This document shows positions 11,594 to 24,260 of a stretch of DNA of 64,000 nucleotides, piece by piece. Each line of letters opens with the position of its first letter. Within the stretch, counting starts at the first letter, position 1. The notes beneath the pieces are model-generated. The model was given only the letters and a program-made list of their open reading frames with translations. It had not been told where the DNA came from and ran no database searches. The DNA is taken from contig QAXH01006771.1 in NCBI GenBank assembly GCA_004335635.1, positions 38,185 to 102,184 on the forward strand, in the 5' to 3' direction. A program made the translations under genes and the position numbers. This DNA comes from Chloromonas sp. AAM2 (lineage: Eukaryota; Chlorophyta; Chlorophyceae; Chlamydomonadales; Chlamydomonadaceae).

Positions 11594-14415
11594 ATGACTG
11601 GTTGTGCAGGGAACCGCTTCCATCAACGCATCCCAAGCATTTCAACTGCCTTTCTCCATCAGCATGACTCAACTTCAAGGATTAGTGGCAGACACCATCG
11701 GATACCATCTGTTGTACAGGCTGTCGCCAAGGGTGCAGCACTCCCGGGGCAGCACATGCCACGCAGGCGCTTGGGGCGCACAGATGTGGAGGTGCCTGTG
11801 CTCTGCTTCGGTGAGGGATCTAGGCTCCAGGCAGGGTGGGGTTGGGTGGCCCAGGATGACCATGTGTGGATAGAGTGGCATAGGTTGTATAAAGATTTGG
11901 CCATATGTGTCACTTCGCTCCACGTAGTGCTTTCCCAGCAGCATTGCCGGTGCACTTACTGCTTGACTGATGAAAATCCATGCGCAGGGACCATGTTGTT
12001 TGGAGAGTCCACCGGCTGGCAAGAGGCACATGCACTGCTGGACTGCTGCTGGGAGGCAGGGGTCAACTTCTTTGACAGGTAGGCAGCCATACACAGCTGC
12101 CAGTGGTGCCAGCTGCAACTCGACTAAGGGTAATGCAATGCTGCAAATCATGCCGGCCACAAGCTACACACAACATTGTCCTCTACACTTCACTGGAGGA
12201 TGCACTCCTGAGACATGTAGTATTGGCAGTCATTTTCTTGCTATTGCTGTGCTTTTCCGCAGTGCTGAGATGTACCCGGTGCCGCAGCGGGAGGAGACAG
12301 CGGGGGACAGTGAGCGCATATTGGGCAGATGGATGAAGGGCAAGCCCAGGCACGTCAGGTTGGGTGCCCCACGCCAGGCACGTAAAAAAAAGGCACCTGA
12401 ACATGTCCCACAAAAACAGCACTGTTCACACAGAATCCTGCTTTCTGCTCTGCGTTGCCAGAGAAGCTGCCAGCCATATGCACAGGGTGCGAGCGTCGGC
12501 TTGATGGCATGACCTGTGCCTCACCTGGCCTGCAAATGCCCCGTCATGAGGTGTTGTCTGCAGGGACCGTGTGCTTGTTTCCACTAAGGTGTCGGGCCCG
12601 TCCGGCCAGATGGTGTGGCTGCGGGGCGGGCCGCACCGGGTGGATGCGGCCAACATCAGGGAGGCAATAGACGGCAGCCTGCAGCGCCTGGGCACTGACT
12701 ACATTGACATCATACACATACACTGGCCTGACAGGTGACGGCAGGCAGGGGGCCTTCAGGAGGGATTTGGAGCCAAGCTGACTGAACACTTCTGGCGAAA
12801 TCAGGAGGAATGCCACCCTCGGGCAGGCAGGGCTGAGGACGGCCCAACGGCAGACGTGATTGTTGGTCACAGTGGTTACTGCAGCTGTTGCGAACGGTGC
12901 AGCAGCAACCTTGTCCTGCCCTGTGGCCGGACAGCGTGTTCCATATGAGGTGTGTGTAGTGTATGCCTGGGCAGGTACGTGCCTATGTTTGGCGATGTGG
13001 ACTACGACCCGCGGCTTGCCTTCACTCCGGTGCCCTTGGAGGAGCAGCTGAGTGCGCTGGGTGAGGCGCAGAGGGCGGGGAAGGTGCGGCTGGTGGGCCT
13101 CAGCAACGAGACGCCCTACGGCCTCACCCGCGCACTCATGGCAGGTGGGGCACTAGGAGCAGCGGAGGGCTGAATGCGCCGTGCAACATGGCATTGGAAC
13201 AGCTTGGTTGGTTGAACTGGCATCAGGCTCACCTCCTGCTGCACACACATACTATCAGCTCTGGTTGTTCAGCATACCTGCCAGTTGGTGCCATGGTACT
13301 AGAGGGATGCTCTTGCTGGGTACAAGCGTTGCAATCATGCCTGGTGCCACAAGCGCGTATAATTCGGTTTGTGTGGAAATTGCATGTTGTGTACCAGTGA
13401 ACATTCAACCACTGCTGCGTGCAGCGGGAGCGGCTGCCCCCGGGGACTGTGGGCTGCCGCGAGTGGCTGCGCTGCAGAATGCGCTGAGCCTGACGTGCAG
13501 GACCTTCGACGCGGGGCTGGCGGAAGTGTGCCACTGCGAGGACGTCTCGCTGCTCGCATACAGCCCACTGGCCATGGGGTGGCTCACGGTAGGAGATCGT
13601 GAGATCATCAGGAGTAGCTGCAGTATGCTGCTATTGTATGGTGCACACCAACGAGCCTGACGAGTGACATGCATTCTGCACATCAGGCAGTGGCCATGGC
13701 GCAGTGCTGCACACAGTGAACTGTAGTTGTCCTGCGTCTGCAGGGCAAGTACTGCACGCCTGACGGTGGCCCATCTGACGCCCGACTGAACAAGTACAGG
13801 GGCAGGCGAGTGACCAGACACTGTTCATGTGACCACCAGACTGATGTGCTCAAGCAGCGTTCCAGCGACCTGCATCACTGATAGACGCGCCACCTGAAGA
13901 GGGCACTTCTTGCCATGTAGGTACGCTGAGGCTGAGAGCCGGTACGGCCGGCGGCCGGCAGTGCTTGCAGCCGTGCAGGAGTACTGCCTGCTGGCGACAC
14001 AAGCGAGCATCAGTCCAGCGGAGATGGCCATCAGGTGATTGATCTATGCCATCTGGTTGGGCAAGGTCGGATTTGCCGCAAACAATGATCTGCATGAAGC
14101 CTTTTGCCGCACACCCACATGGAAGGAACGGACAGCAACTACAGGCCCTGCCGTGGTTTTGTCATGCGTTTCTCTCTGCTGTGTTCACATGTGCTTCTGG
14201 TGGCCTTGCGGTCTTGCGATTGACATCTTCTGGTGTGTCTGTGCGTGTGCAGGTGGGTCCTGGGTCACCCGTTGGTGGCCTCGGCTGTGGTGGGCGCCAC
14301 CAGTCGCCTGCAGCTGCAGCAGCTGATCGATGCGGCTGTCAAGCCCCCCTTGCCGACTGACCTGATGGCTGCCATTGACGAGGTGCATCAACGATACCCA
14401 AACCCTACACCTTGA
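11594..14415 (+). CDS. Aldo/keto reductase with N-terminal extension (Tas/At1g04420-like)
   Basis: NADPH-dependent reduction of aldehydes or ketones; substrate unknown. Nine exons join in phase to 412 residues: 11594-11810, 11988-12078, 12263-12349, 12564-12734, 12975-13144, 13425-13588, 13744-13805, 13921-14034, 14253-14415. The catalytic tetrad is visible: D and Y in NFFDSAEMY, K in VSTKVSG and H in IHIHWPD. AYSPLAMG, RWVLGHP and VVGATS mark the C-terminal half and cofactor site. The roughly 50 residues before LGRTDVEVP are Ser/Arg/His-rich and look like an organelle transit peptide. An in-frame ATG at 11471 would lengthen it by 41 residues. Introns 3 and 7 use GC donors (12350 GCACGT and 13806 GCGAGT); only these keep the frame. 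It is divergent from the acyl-CoA synthetase. Confidence 0.93.
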
Positions 14416-15111
14416 ACGTTCAGACTCGTCAATCTGTTGTGTGAAAAAATTTGCTGGCATGCAAGCCTCTTGGACGCTTTGCGAAGCAGCTGGCTTTGGC
14501 GCAAAAGGGACATCCGTTTCAGAACAGAGCATTAGATAGAGCAGTTCCAGGATTATCACCGTGCATGGTGGCCTCGCCCAAACTGTGCCAAAGAGTGATT
14601 ACATGTTGCATGTATCTTGCTGACTGTGTTTTATTATGCCTTGATTTCAAACGACTGTCAGAGCGCGCTCGACTGCTGGCAGCATATGCCGCTGAGGGTA
14701 CATGCATTCAGGCGATGTGTCACTGAAGCTCAGCGATGGAGCACCTGTCTGACCAGCGACAGGCCGCCAGCAAGGTCAAGGGTTGAGTCAGTTTACAGGC
14801 GTGGATGGATATCCCTGCGCATGAGTTCCAGCAAGACCTCACCAGACGCTTGCAAGACGCATGAACACAGGAATCATCAACGTGCACTCAGCACAGCACC
14901 TGGAATGTGCATGTTCTCCACTTGTGAAGGACGGCCACATGCTGTGTAGCTGTGCTCACGCAACAACTGGGTAAACGGCAACGCCCATGGGAAGCCATTG
15001 AGAAGCTGGCTCAGCTCATAAGGCAGAATCGCATTTACACAGTCATGAGCGGACGACTTCGTATGACAGGTCATGAGGTTGTTTGTCTCAGAAGTGGCAC
15101 ACAGCCAGGCA

Positions 15112-15152
15112 AGCAAAAAAAAGAAGTTTGCCAGTTCTGGGACAGTTTGTGT
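15112..15152. repeat. Copy of the CCAGTTCTGGGAC dispersed repeat
   Basis: AAAAAAAAGAAG followed by TTTGCCAGTTCTGGGACAGT. The 36.2 kb copy shares TTTGCCAGTTCTGGGACAGT without mismatch. Confidence 0.6.
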
Positions 15153-15394
15153 GAATTGGTCTGTATTACCGCCAGCAACCATTGTGTGTCAGCAAAACAC
15201 TTGCCACACTGTGCCAGACTTTGCCACACTTTGCCAGAGCCCGTGCATTCAAGATGCGTATGGAATATGCATCCTGCTATGCACACCAGCAAGCAAAGAC
15301 TGGCAAAACACAGCCTTGAGCCTGAGTGACCCCGAGTGAGTGAGCCTTGAGCTGAGTGAGATGTGCATTTTTTGCGGGTTGTTTATGCATCACT

Positions 15395-15450
15395 AGAGGG
15401 GAGGGATTCGAACCCGTCCAACCTACATGTGAAGGGGATTACGACACACC
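15395..15450 (-). repeat. B-box dispersed repeat, copy A
   Basis: On the minus strand it reads GTAGGTTGGACGGGTTCGAA then TCCCTCCCC. It contains GGTTCGAATCC, a perfect match to the RNA polymerase III B box / tRNA T-arm consensus. No matching acceptor stem or anticodon arm lies at tRNA spacing, so it is not a tRNA gene. Three sister copies are in this window. Confidence 0.65.
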
Positions 15451-15746
15451 AGCAGCCTTGCCCTGACATCAAGAAGTGAAGAGAAAAGCGTTTCCAATCA
15501 GCTGTTTGGCATGGGCGAACAGCAGGGGTGCCCACATCAGCCTCCACACCCATATAACAAGTGCTGCAGCACAGGGTATTGGAAGGCCAATGCGTACCGC
15601 TCAGCTGGCGATTGACAAGTGCGAACGCTATGGACACAGACTGCAGCACTGAGCAATCCGCCGTCCCCTTGCCGAGCAACGCTTGCCCCCTCAACACAGT
15701 GCGAGTCAGCGCTCCGCTGTCTGCCAACGTTTGGTGTGTGTGTGCA

Positions 15747-18700
15747 TCACAGGTTGCTTCCTGGCCTTGGTGGTGCCCAGGTCTGCTGCCCTCCCACCTC
15801 CCCGGCGCCCCACAGACTCCAGGGACTCCAGCCCCCCGCAGCGCCCAGTGTCCCCGCACTGCCGTTACTTTCCGAGCCTTGGGTGCCGTAGCGACCACCC
15901 ACCAAACCAGCCAAGCCACCCACCAGACTGATCCCAGGCAACCCCGCCGAGCTGTCCAGGGGTGCAGCGGACGGCTGCTGCTGTGCATAGCTGGGCTGAG
16001 CTGGAAGAGCTGGCTGCTGCTGTGAGTAGCTTTGCTGGAGGAACGATGCGGGTGGATAGGCTGAGGATTGGTAGTCGGTGCTGCCCGTCCGCAGCTGGCT
16101 GTCCGACCCGTGGGCAGTGGGTGAATACGGCTGCTGCAGCCGCGCATCCGGTACAGTCTGCTGGTGCTGGTATGCGGGTTGAGGTGGGTGGTACTGTGCA
16201 TCTGCCTGGACAGAGTGCAAAGACTGGCCTGCACCGGCCCAGGACAGCTGCCCACCCGCCACCGCAGCCGCAGCCGCTGCATAAGCAGGCAGCAAGTGGC
16301 TGGCTGTGGTAAACACAGTCGCATCGAGGCTACCGTGCAAACCGGACATGTCCAACGGACCTCCGCCGGCGTTGTTGTTCAGCATTGCAGTACTGTAGTC
16401 ACGCTTGTGGTGCAGGCCGCCCAACACATCAGCAGGTGCAGGGAGGATGGCTTGCAGGGAATGCATACCGAAGGAGCTGTGTGAGGGGTCACCACCGCCC
16501 ATGTCGTGCCCCTGCCGTCCGCCGGCCACGTTGCCTGCATGGCCGGATGGTTGCCCCCTGTACGGGTTGTGCTGTGTGCGTCCGGGCTGGTGTTGGGTGG
16601 GCATGGTCCTGCCAGGCTGGCGGCCATGCTGATGGGACGAGTCGTGCACGTAGGGTCGCTGCATGCCTGCACTACTGCTGCCCGCGCCTGTGGACCTGTG
16701 CACACCATCACAACAAAAACACAGAGTGTTCATGCACCAGAGCCACTGTCCCTGATGACACTCTCCTGCCTTCTGTCATCAACAGGCGCGACACTGTGCG
16801 CATGGCATGCCACTGCCGCTGGTATGCCATACAACCAAGTATGCATTCAGGTAAGGGATCATCTGTGCCGCAAAACCTTGCAAGCCGCTACGCTGCTGCA
16901 TGCATGTTCAGGCGTGCTGCCATGGCTGCAGGCCCTGTGGTGCCCACCTGGGTGACTGCAGTGTGCCTTCCCCATCCCGCCGGCAGTAGGAAGGCAGGCT
17001 GCTGGGCAGCACCGCACGCGTGAAGTTGATGGGCCGGATGCCGCCCCCGCCCCCACCAGGCCCACCCGTGCTGCCAGGGGCCCCGCTGCACTGCTGTGAC
17101 CGCGAGTGGTGGTTGCCATCATCGTCCCGACGTTTCTTCACGCCGCCAACCTTGGCTCCAGGCGGGCCGTTGAACCCCAACTGTGAACACGATCAGATGC
17201 ACCAGCAAGTGTCACAGTGCGCAAACGCGGTAAAGCTTACAACAGCAGATGTCTAACAACCCGTGCCCTCGTCTCGCCTACCTACTGATCAAGAGCTGGA
17301 CACATCTAGCTGCACCACCCCTGCCTACAACCTCCGGTTGACACATCCATTCCAATCCAGTGCTTCAGTGCAAGTGCTCAATTACAGCTGGCATCAAAAT
17401 ACTATCAATCAGCGCAACAACTGGAAGTGCTGTCAGTTGCGGCTCTGGAGACTTACCCCTGGCTTGATGTTGTCCCGCTTCACGGGGCCTTGTGGCTTGG
17501 CTGGGGCTGCAAAGTCAGACAGCTGCACGCCGTGCTCTGGCCCCAGCAGCGCCTCCGCACACGCCGCCGCCGCCACCTGCCGTGCGTCCCGCTTGTTGCG
17601 GCCCTGAGCGGGGCAAGGGCAGACGCGGACTGAGGGAGTGCTGAACTGGGTCGGACAATGTGAAGGATGACATGTAAGCCCATCCCATGCAATGGGCGAT
17701 TGCCATGCCATTGTACATAATCATCGTCGTCATCACCATCATTCAATAGCATTTGCAGCATTGCCCAAAGCGTGTTTTCCATAAGACACAACAGCGATAG
17801 CAGCTTTCATTGTATGTGCAGCACGTGTGCATGCCGGTGTGCCCATGTGCCCTCACCCTGCCGGTGCCTTGTGCGTGCCTCACGGGTCCGGAGCGCGCAT
17901 GAAGCGTGCATGTGGCTGTGTACGGCCCCGCCGCACTGTCCGCATCCTCACCCCAGATCACCTGCATGGAACGACAGGGGAAGCAAGTTTGCAAGCTGAG
18001 CCGCGTCAGGTGCACCACTCGCCTGGACAGCAGAGCAATCTGCTCATGCATTCATGGGACAGCAGTCTGCTCTGCAATGGCCAGATCAGTCAGGGGCGCG
18101 ATGCTGCCTTGGGTCCTTGTGCTTTGTCCGCATGGATGCAACTACAACCACGTAGATTGGCTACAGCCCGGCTGATACCAACGGATCACCATTAGGTGTC
18201 TTCGTGCCCATGACTGCAGCCTTGATTTCCACACAGCCCATGTGAGTCATTGCCCTCCCATGCACCAAGAGATTTCCCTGCAGCCTCACCTCTAGTGTTA
18301 GCCTGGCGGCGTACTCATTGACCAGAGCCAGCGGTGTCTTGGTGCTGTTGTTGGGCATGCCGCGCACCAGGTGCACAAGCTGCTTGACACGCGGGAAACT
18401 GTCCAGGTATGTGGCCATGTCGGGGATAGGCGGGCCGCTGGGGCCAGGGGCGGCCGGGGCACCAGCACCTGCTGAGCCTGCTGCTGCGCCAGCCGGTTGC
18501 CCGCTGGCTTGGGCAGCTGCCCGAGTACCGGCACCAGTCGCTCCTACAGCTGCGGGTTCACTGCTGGCTTTGGAACGTGGTTTCTTGAGCTTGCCCTGAC
18601 CTTGTTGTGCTGTGGCTGCAGTAGCTGCAGTTGAGGCTGGCTGACCGGTGGCCCCAACAACGAATATATGACTTGGCTGAGCTGGCCCTGCAGGCTCTGT

Positions 18701-20206
18701 GCCTGTGGCTGCCTGGCCTACTGACTTCCCTGCTGTTGCTGCTGACTTGCCGGCTGCTGTTGGCGGCCTGCATGAAGGCGGGGCAGACGAGCCCGGTGCA
18801 GCGTCTTCAGCAGCACTAGCCGGCTGAGCTTGCTTGTTGTCCCCTTCATCCTGCTCTCCTGCACATGCAAAGCATCAACCATGCACATCCATAGTAAACA
18901 GGCCTGAGGTGGTTTTGGTGGTTCCATGCATGCCTCACGATCCTGCATGTGCTGCAGCTGCAGTGCGTGGTTGATTACGACCTCACCCCGTGGTGTCCCT
19001 GTCTGGCTGCCTATCACCAGCGGTGCCAGGCCCGACGCCAGCTGGCTGCCTAATTCAAGTGCATCCGGGTGTGCTGCGTGTGTGGCCGCTCTCTTGGCTG
19101 CGCCGCCTGGCTGTGTGCCTGCGCTGCTGCTGGGTGCGGCCCGCTTGAGGCGCTGCACAGCACTGAGAGCCGCAGCCACAGCGGCTTCACTGTCTGGATG
19201 ACCCCTGCAGCCAGACACACACATGAGGAATGAATGCAGGTCAGCAGGAGCGGCCAGGTTGTGCTTTCCATCACCCTGTTTACCCCTAAATTGGATTGCT
19301 GTCTGCATGCAAGCCCGGTGAGCACAGCAGGCACTGCAAGTCAGCGCCCATTACTGACATGCTGGGTAGCAGTGTGGTGCATACCGGATCAATTGTAGCA
19401 ATTCATCGATGTTGGTTGCACCACTGCTTCTGCTGTTGCTCGACTGTAGCAGAAGATCCTTAGGCTCAAGGTCGGCATGAGTCAGTCCAGTGGTTGACAC
19501 GCCCGGGTCACTGGCCCGCCCAGGGGGCATTACTGCCTGCACTGTGAGCGTGTCAGCTCCAGACGAGCTGCTGACACGTGCTTTCAAGGCTGGCTGCTGC
19601 GTGCTGTCCAAGCCTAAGAGCGTGAGTCCTTGCGAGGCTGAATTGTTGTTCTCAAGATCTGCTTTCTGCTGTTGTGCCTGTGGATAGTGTGCCCGGTGCT
19701 TCTTGTTCTGCTGGGCGGGTGGGTCTGCTGCATCAGGTGGGGCTGCACGCTCTGCGGCGGCAGCATGTGCTGGCAACCAGGCTGCTTGTTCGCCATACTT
19801 GACTTCGGAATCTGCCAGCTCCAATCTGCATGAACCAAACAAGCATGCGTCATGAAGCACTCCATGCACATCTGAAAGAATAAGTGGCATGCATGCATCC
19901 CTGACCTGAATGCTGAAACGCATGTGGTTGCAGGTCTCACCTTCCCAGGACTTCCACTGTGCCCTGCTGGCTGGGAGATGCTGCTGCTGAAACTTTGCGT
20001 CGTCTGTGGTGCTCGGGCTCAATGTCGTCAGCGAGGTCAGCCTTTGAAACCTGGTCAATTGAAGCCTCAGGCTCCTCCTCAGCCTTGCATGCCCCTGTAT
20101 CTGATCCAGGTCCCTCTGGCGGGACGTTCCTTTCGGAGGAGCTCGGATCACTTCTTCGCGTTTTCTTCGCCGTGGCTGCATGCTCTTCTTCCTCCTCTCG
20201 GGACAT
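15747..20206 (-). CDS. dsRNA-binding motif protein with long low-complexity arms
   Basis: Likely binds double-stranded RNA; the target is unknown. Eight exons join in phase to 991 residues: 20206-19941, 19825-19385, 19204-18939, 18858-18290, 17961-17857, 17603-17457, 17180-16948, 16695-15747. The acidic N terminus starts MSREEEEEHAATAKKTRRSD and may carry a nuclear signal. Residues 90-490 are Ala/Ser/Gln-rich. One dsRBM lies near residues 498-580: LALVNEYAARL (helix 1), GPYTATCTLH (strands), then RNKRDARQVAAAACAEALL (basic cap of helix 2). It is split over three exons. Next come KKRRDDD and a Gly run (GGPGGGGGG). The last 315 residues are Gln/Tyr/Ser/Gly-rich with many QQP and SYxQQQ units, prion-like in composition. 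No DZF, RNase III or deaminase domain is visible. Confidence 0.85.
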
Positions 20207-20579
20207 TGTTTGAACAGCTTGTTGTCAAGAGAACCTACGCCATAACGTGGCTGCTAGGACAATTTTCGACAAATTTTTCCACAGGTAGACTACCGCACGT
20301 GTGCTTTGCAGAGGCACGGACCATCTGGGGCACACGCCCTTCCAGGTTTTGCATGTAACCCTCAAGTTCCAAACGGTGAAACGTGTGGGGTACGGCATCC
20401 GCGCCTCCACCATACCACGTAGCTGTAATGATACAAGTAGTAGTAGTCTCTGCCTTGTCTGTGGGACGCTGAGGTTTGCGATTGCATAAGTTGTGTCGGC
20501 AGTAGCAGGACATCTAGGCGCAGGCGTCCTAGGGCTGGTTTGATCCCACAAGCGGTTAACATAGTGGCATTGTATTACG
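20207..20579. promoter_or_regulatory. Divergent promoter region (dsRBM protein / axonemal candidate)
   Basis: 373 bases between two opposing ATGs. No motif is recognised with confidence. Confidence 0.45.
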
Positions 20580-23302
20580 ATGCCTCTTCTGACGGAGGTG
20601 TGGGGCTCCACATTGGGAGACTTCATGCACAAAGGGCCCAACCAAGCGGGAAACAAGTCGCTTCTTTCGTATAATCCAGCTCTTGGGGTTCCTGGATGCA
20701 CGGTATACACCCCATCGCGCCATGCCGTGATTCTACCAATCAAGTGCGGAGAACACACTGGCAGACCTGTGGACGAGGCCACCAGGGAGGAAGCCGTGCA
20801 AGGCACGATGGACAAAGTCAAAACCTCAGAGTGAGTCAATAACACCGAGGCAGCCAATGCATCCTGCAAGCCATCACTGCACGGCCTGCCTTGATTAGGT
20901 TTACCCTAGGGTTACCACAATTCGTTGTGCAGAGCAAGGTACGTGCTAGGACGCTCTCCGAACTTGGTTTGGTTCTACTTATCCGCAACCCAATTCTCAC
21001 TTGTCTGACTGAAGATACATGGCAACGTACCGGAAGAAGCCCACAGACACAAAGGCTTTCAGCAGGAGCGGTGGTGGCTATTGGATAACACAGCCATTAA
21101 ACATTGAAAGTCCTAGCTTCAGTGGCAAGACCACTTACCAGAATGAGGTGCTGGACGGCGCAGACACCGCTTCCCAACAGCTGGACAAGTCCATCGGTCT
21201 GGCCTGCACCATCTCACAGTATGAAGCTGCCCGTGCAACGTGAGTTTTTTCGTTGCAGTACTGTTCCTTCGCTTTCATACACATTTCTGCAGCAGGAGTA
21301 GTCAGGCCAGCTGAAAACAGATTTGTGGGGAAGGCAATCTGTTAAAGGTATATCACCATCTCACCTTCGTTTTCATACCGCTCCGAGGCGCTTGTCTGGC
21401 GTCTTCTGTCCAAAAGCAAGTCCGCCCACGGCCTGGGCAGGTGGACAGATGGCATGCCCATAGCTGAGACATGCAGAGCTTGGTTGAGAACACCATCTGT
21501 ATATACACTTTGCTGGTGTGCTGCTCTGTGCACACAGTGCTCCCCGAGCGCAAACAGCAGGCAGTGTGGCGCAAGGCAGTCTCAGAAGCAAGGCAGTGCA
21601 GTTCGGAGGCTTGCTCTCAAGCTCGGCGTTAGCTTCAACGCGCCCAGCGGCAGCCATGACCACAATAGGCGAGGTGGTTGGCTACCAGACGACAAACCAG
21701 GCACGCTTTGTGCACAACCCCCTCACGGGTGGTGCGGCAGCCCCAGGCGCCCCACACCGTTCACGAGATACACCCCTAGACGTGGAAATGCGATACCAGG
21801 TGGGCAACCTGTTACGCAACACAAGGAACACGCCATGGCTAGTACGATTGAATGCGCAGGACCAATGGCAATTGTTTAGCAGAGCCGCTAAGGGCATTCC
21901 AACACATGTGCACACTCGGCATGGCATGTGATGAGCCGCAGCAGTTGAGTTTAGAACACCGCCAATCTCACCAACACTTCCGGACCCACTGTTTTAGCAC
22001 CCTGGCTTGAGAGGTGAATTAACTGGCAAGGCTGAGCTTGGGTCTTGACAGCATCCAAGGTCATGCTAAGCAATGTATGGTTTCCGTGACATTGTAATTG
22101 CAGACGATGCCACATGCCATGCCCCCGGGTATTTACGGGGCAGCATCCGCGTGCCGTACGGACTTTGGTGAGGATTGCTCCGACCCCATGGAGCGGAGTG
22201 CCCCTGCAGAACGGTTCCAGACGCGTTCCTGCACCACACGGGACCTGTCAGCCGGCACCACACGCAACACCAACAACCCGCCCGGCTACACAGGACACAT
22301 TGCAGCCTCAAAGTGGGTGCCACTGAGTCGTTTACTGTGCGGCCTTGCATTCAGTATATGCTCGCATAACCTAGCGCACTGGCCTAGGGGCAGCTCTGGG
22401 AGCAGATCAGGATTCACACACCCAGCAACTGAGCCGCCTAGTGTGTGGCTGTTTATTAGTTTATGCGTGCGGCAAGAGATCCTCACCCGACATGCTTTGG
22501 CCTGCAGGTACAACCAGCTGGCAAAAGCCCAGTCAGCAGCTGCGGATGAGCGACTCAACAGGCAGAATGACATGGTGAGCTTTGAACCACAAAGCTGTCT
22601 TGTTGCAAGATGGCCTGGCACATGATTATCGGCACACAAAGTCCCTTCTGACACAGAGCTCAACCAGCTTGGCTCTGCGTGTTCTGCTGCCATTGCTACA
22701 CAGTTGCTTTACTCACTGGACCAGTTCTCTCGCTCTCGAGTGCCACACTACACTGGGTACAAGCCTCAAGCAGCCCAGAACATCACCATTGTCCAGCCAA
22801 GCCAGGGCCCGACCAAGGCCACAACGACGGGTGCTGCCAACTTGCAAGGCACACGGTACAAGCTGGGGCCGAACAGCAGTGACAAGAACTTTGCCCTCAA
22901 TTCCAAGACAGGTATGTCTCTCATTTTCCAGATGATGGCTTTCACATTTGCTGCAAGATGGCCTGGTGTCTGGTACGCGCGAGCAGTGATGCATGCGCAC
23001 AGTGCAGTTGCCTGCTCATCCACAAGCCGTTTTGTACAGCATCATTTGTGCACAGGGTCATGCAGCAAAACCTAGATACTGTCAGTGCGCCCATGATGGC
23101 CATTTTGGATTGTTCGCTTGTCTTACGTGCAGGCATCATGGCATTCTTCAGCGCCACAGGGGAGCATGTGTCTGAGAACGGGCTAGCCAACGCCCAGTCG
23201 TTCTACAAGCTAGTCCAGCCGGGCAACTGCATGCAGCACAGCCACCTGAGCTATGTCAACCATCACGGGAAACCCTTCAACCCACGCAACTCTTTGGTCT
23301 GA
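20580..23302 (+). CDS. Candidate axonemal protein with GYTGH/HYTGY repeats
   Basis: Seven exons in phase: 20580-20830, 21015-21239, 21538-21799, 22104-22312, 22508-22574, 22659-22911 (22704 is an alternative acceptor), 23133-23302, giving about 478 residues. The chain has little hydrophobic core and many Asn/Gly/Thr/Tyr loops. Short proline-tyrosine motifs recur: PPGYTGHIAASKYN around residues 310-325 and VPHYTGYKPQAAQNI around 360. Such PxYTGY/H motifs are known from microtubule inner and other ciliary proteins (FAM166/CIMIP2 group), so I infer an extended filament or microtubule-lumen protein. There is no signal peptide or membrane segment. The C terminus has HLSYVNHHGKPFNP. Tubulin cofactor C elsewhere in the window fits a microtubule theme but is not proof. 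The function is an inference; the exon chain is well supported. Confidence 0.75.
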
Positions 23303-24260
23303 CCCTGAGGCTATCTGTACACCTCTATTGTTTGCCGAGGAGGCGTCAGAGCCAACTGTGCCATGTGCATAATGCAGAAAACAGTGACAATCAGCCTGAT
23401 GCGAGGATCCATACACTGTGATCAACTTGTATTTTTCTGGGGAGAAAACTGTGTCCAGGTTTTGTGCTGGGCTGAGACACACTGCACTGCGCTACTGTGC
23501 TCCTCAGACCAGATGCACGCAGCCTGTGGGAACCACAGTGCGCTCATTTTATTTGTGTGCAAGCAGCACTACACCAGTCTACTTTGTGGATGCAATCTCA
23601 CTGGAGGGGAGAATGGAGGGGAATACAACCAAGTACTATATTAGTATTTGCTTCTGCAAACTGAGTGGGATTTCCCTGGTGGCATGCTCTCCCACCTTTC
23701 AAACTGATGCCACTCAAGCTGCGCTCACACCGGTTATCAGCAGATGTGCGCTCACACCGGTTATCAGCAGATGTGCGCTCACACCGGTTATCAGCAGACG
23801 TGCGCTCACACCGGTTATCAGCAGATGTGCGCTGATCGCCTGCGCACTTGAAATGGAAAATGGGACGTGCTAGGCTTTCGTATGTAATCTGAAAGACATG
23901 TGTATGCTCAACAGGCAAGGTCACCTGCGAGCCGCAGCACCAAACTGATTGCATTGCACCTCGCCCTGTCTCACGACAGGCAAAGCTGCGAGGCAGCAAA
24001 CAACTGCATATGAATAAAATCCGTGGCTACCAACGTGTTCTGCAGCTTCTGTCAGCGGCAGGCTGCACTGGCACTTCTGCAAGTCTCGCTGTTACGTAGC
24101 ATGCTACACCAATTCACTCAAGATTCACCAGACAGCTGGACCAACTGCAACCAGCTTGCAAATTCGTCAAGGTGAGGGAATGGTAGAAAGTGAAGCAGCT
24201 GTGTGCAGCAAAGCAGCTGCAGCACAGTCAGTATGAACTACAAGAGCCGATTTACATGCT
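23303..24260. other. Convergent spacer with minisatellite
   Basis: Between the 3' ends of the axonemal candidate and the EXD1-like gene. It holds the 27-base tandem repeat listed next. No gene is seen. Confidence 0.5.
23721..23833. repeat. 27-bp minisatellite, four copies
   Basis: The unit is GCGCTCACACCGGTTATCAG followed by CAGATGT. Four full copies occupy 23721-23828, with one substitution in copy 3 (CAGACGT), and a fifth partial copy follows. The near identity suggests recent expansion. Confidence 0.95.

Larger units (their letters stand above)
14416..15746. other. Convergent spacer with dispersed repeats
   Basis: Between the 3' ends of the AKR and the dsRNA-binding protein genes. I see no exon chain. 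It contains one copy each of the CCAGTTCTGGGAC and B-box repeats, a stretch with TTGCCACACT/TTGCCAGA iterations near 15200-15240, and GAGTGA iterations near 15325-15360. Confidence 0.5.

Noticed and set aside
13145..13424. Coding continuation through AKR intron 5
   Set aside because: The frame stops soon after the donor and the family alignment resumes at 13425.
15395..15470. Possible tRNA gene on the minus strand
   Set aside because: It has a perfect B box, but no complementary 7-bp acceptor stem, no anticodon stem-loop at the right spacing, and sister copies with mutated B boxes. Treated as a repeat.
16385..17023. 212-codon plus-strand frame
   Set aside because: Shadow of the dsRBM protein on the opposite strand; composition rich in Cys/Arg/Trp, no splice logic.
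23418..23873. Plus-strand frame with repeated ALTPVISRC
   Set aside because: Simply translates the 27-bp minisatellite in a 3' spacer.
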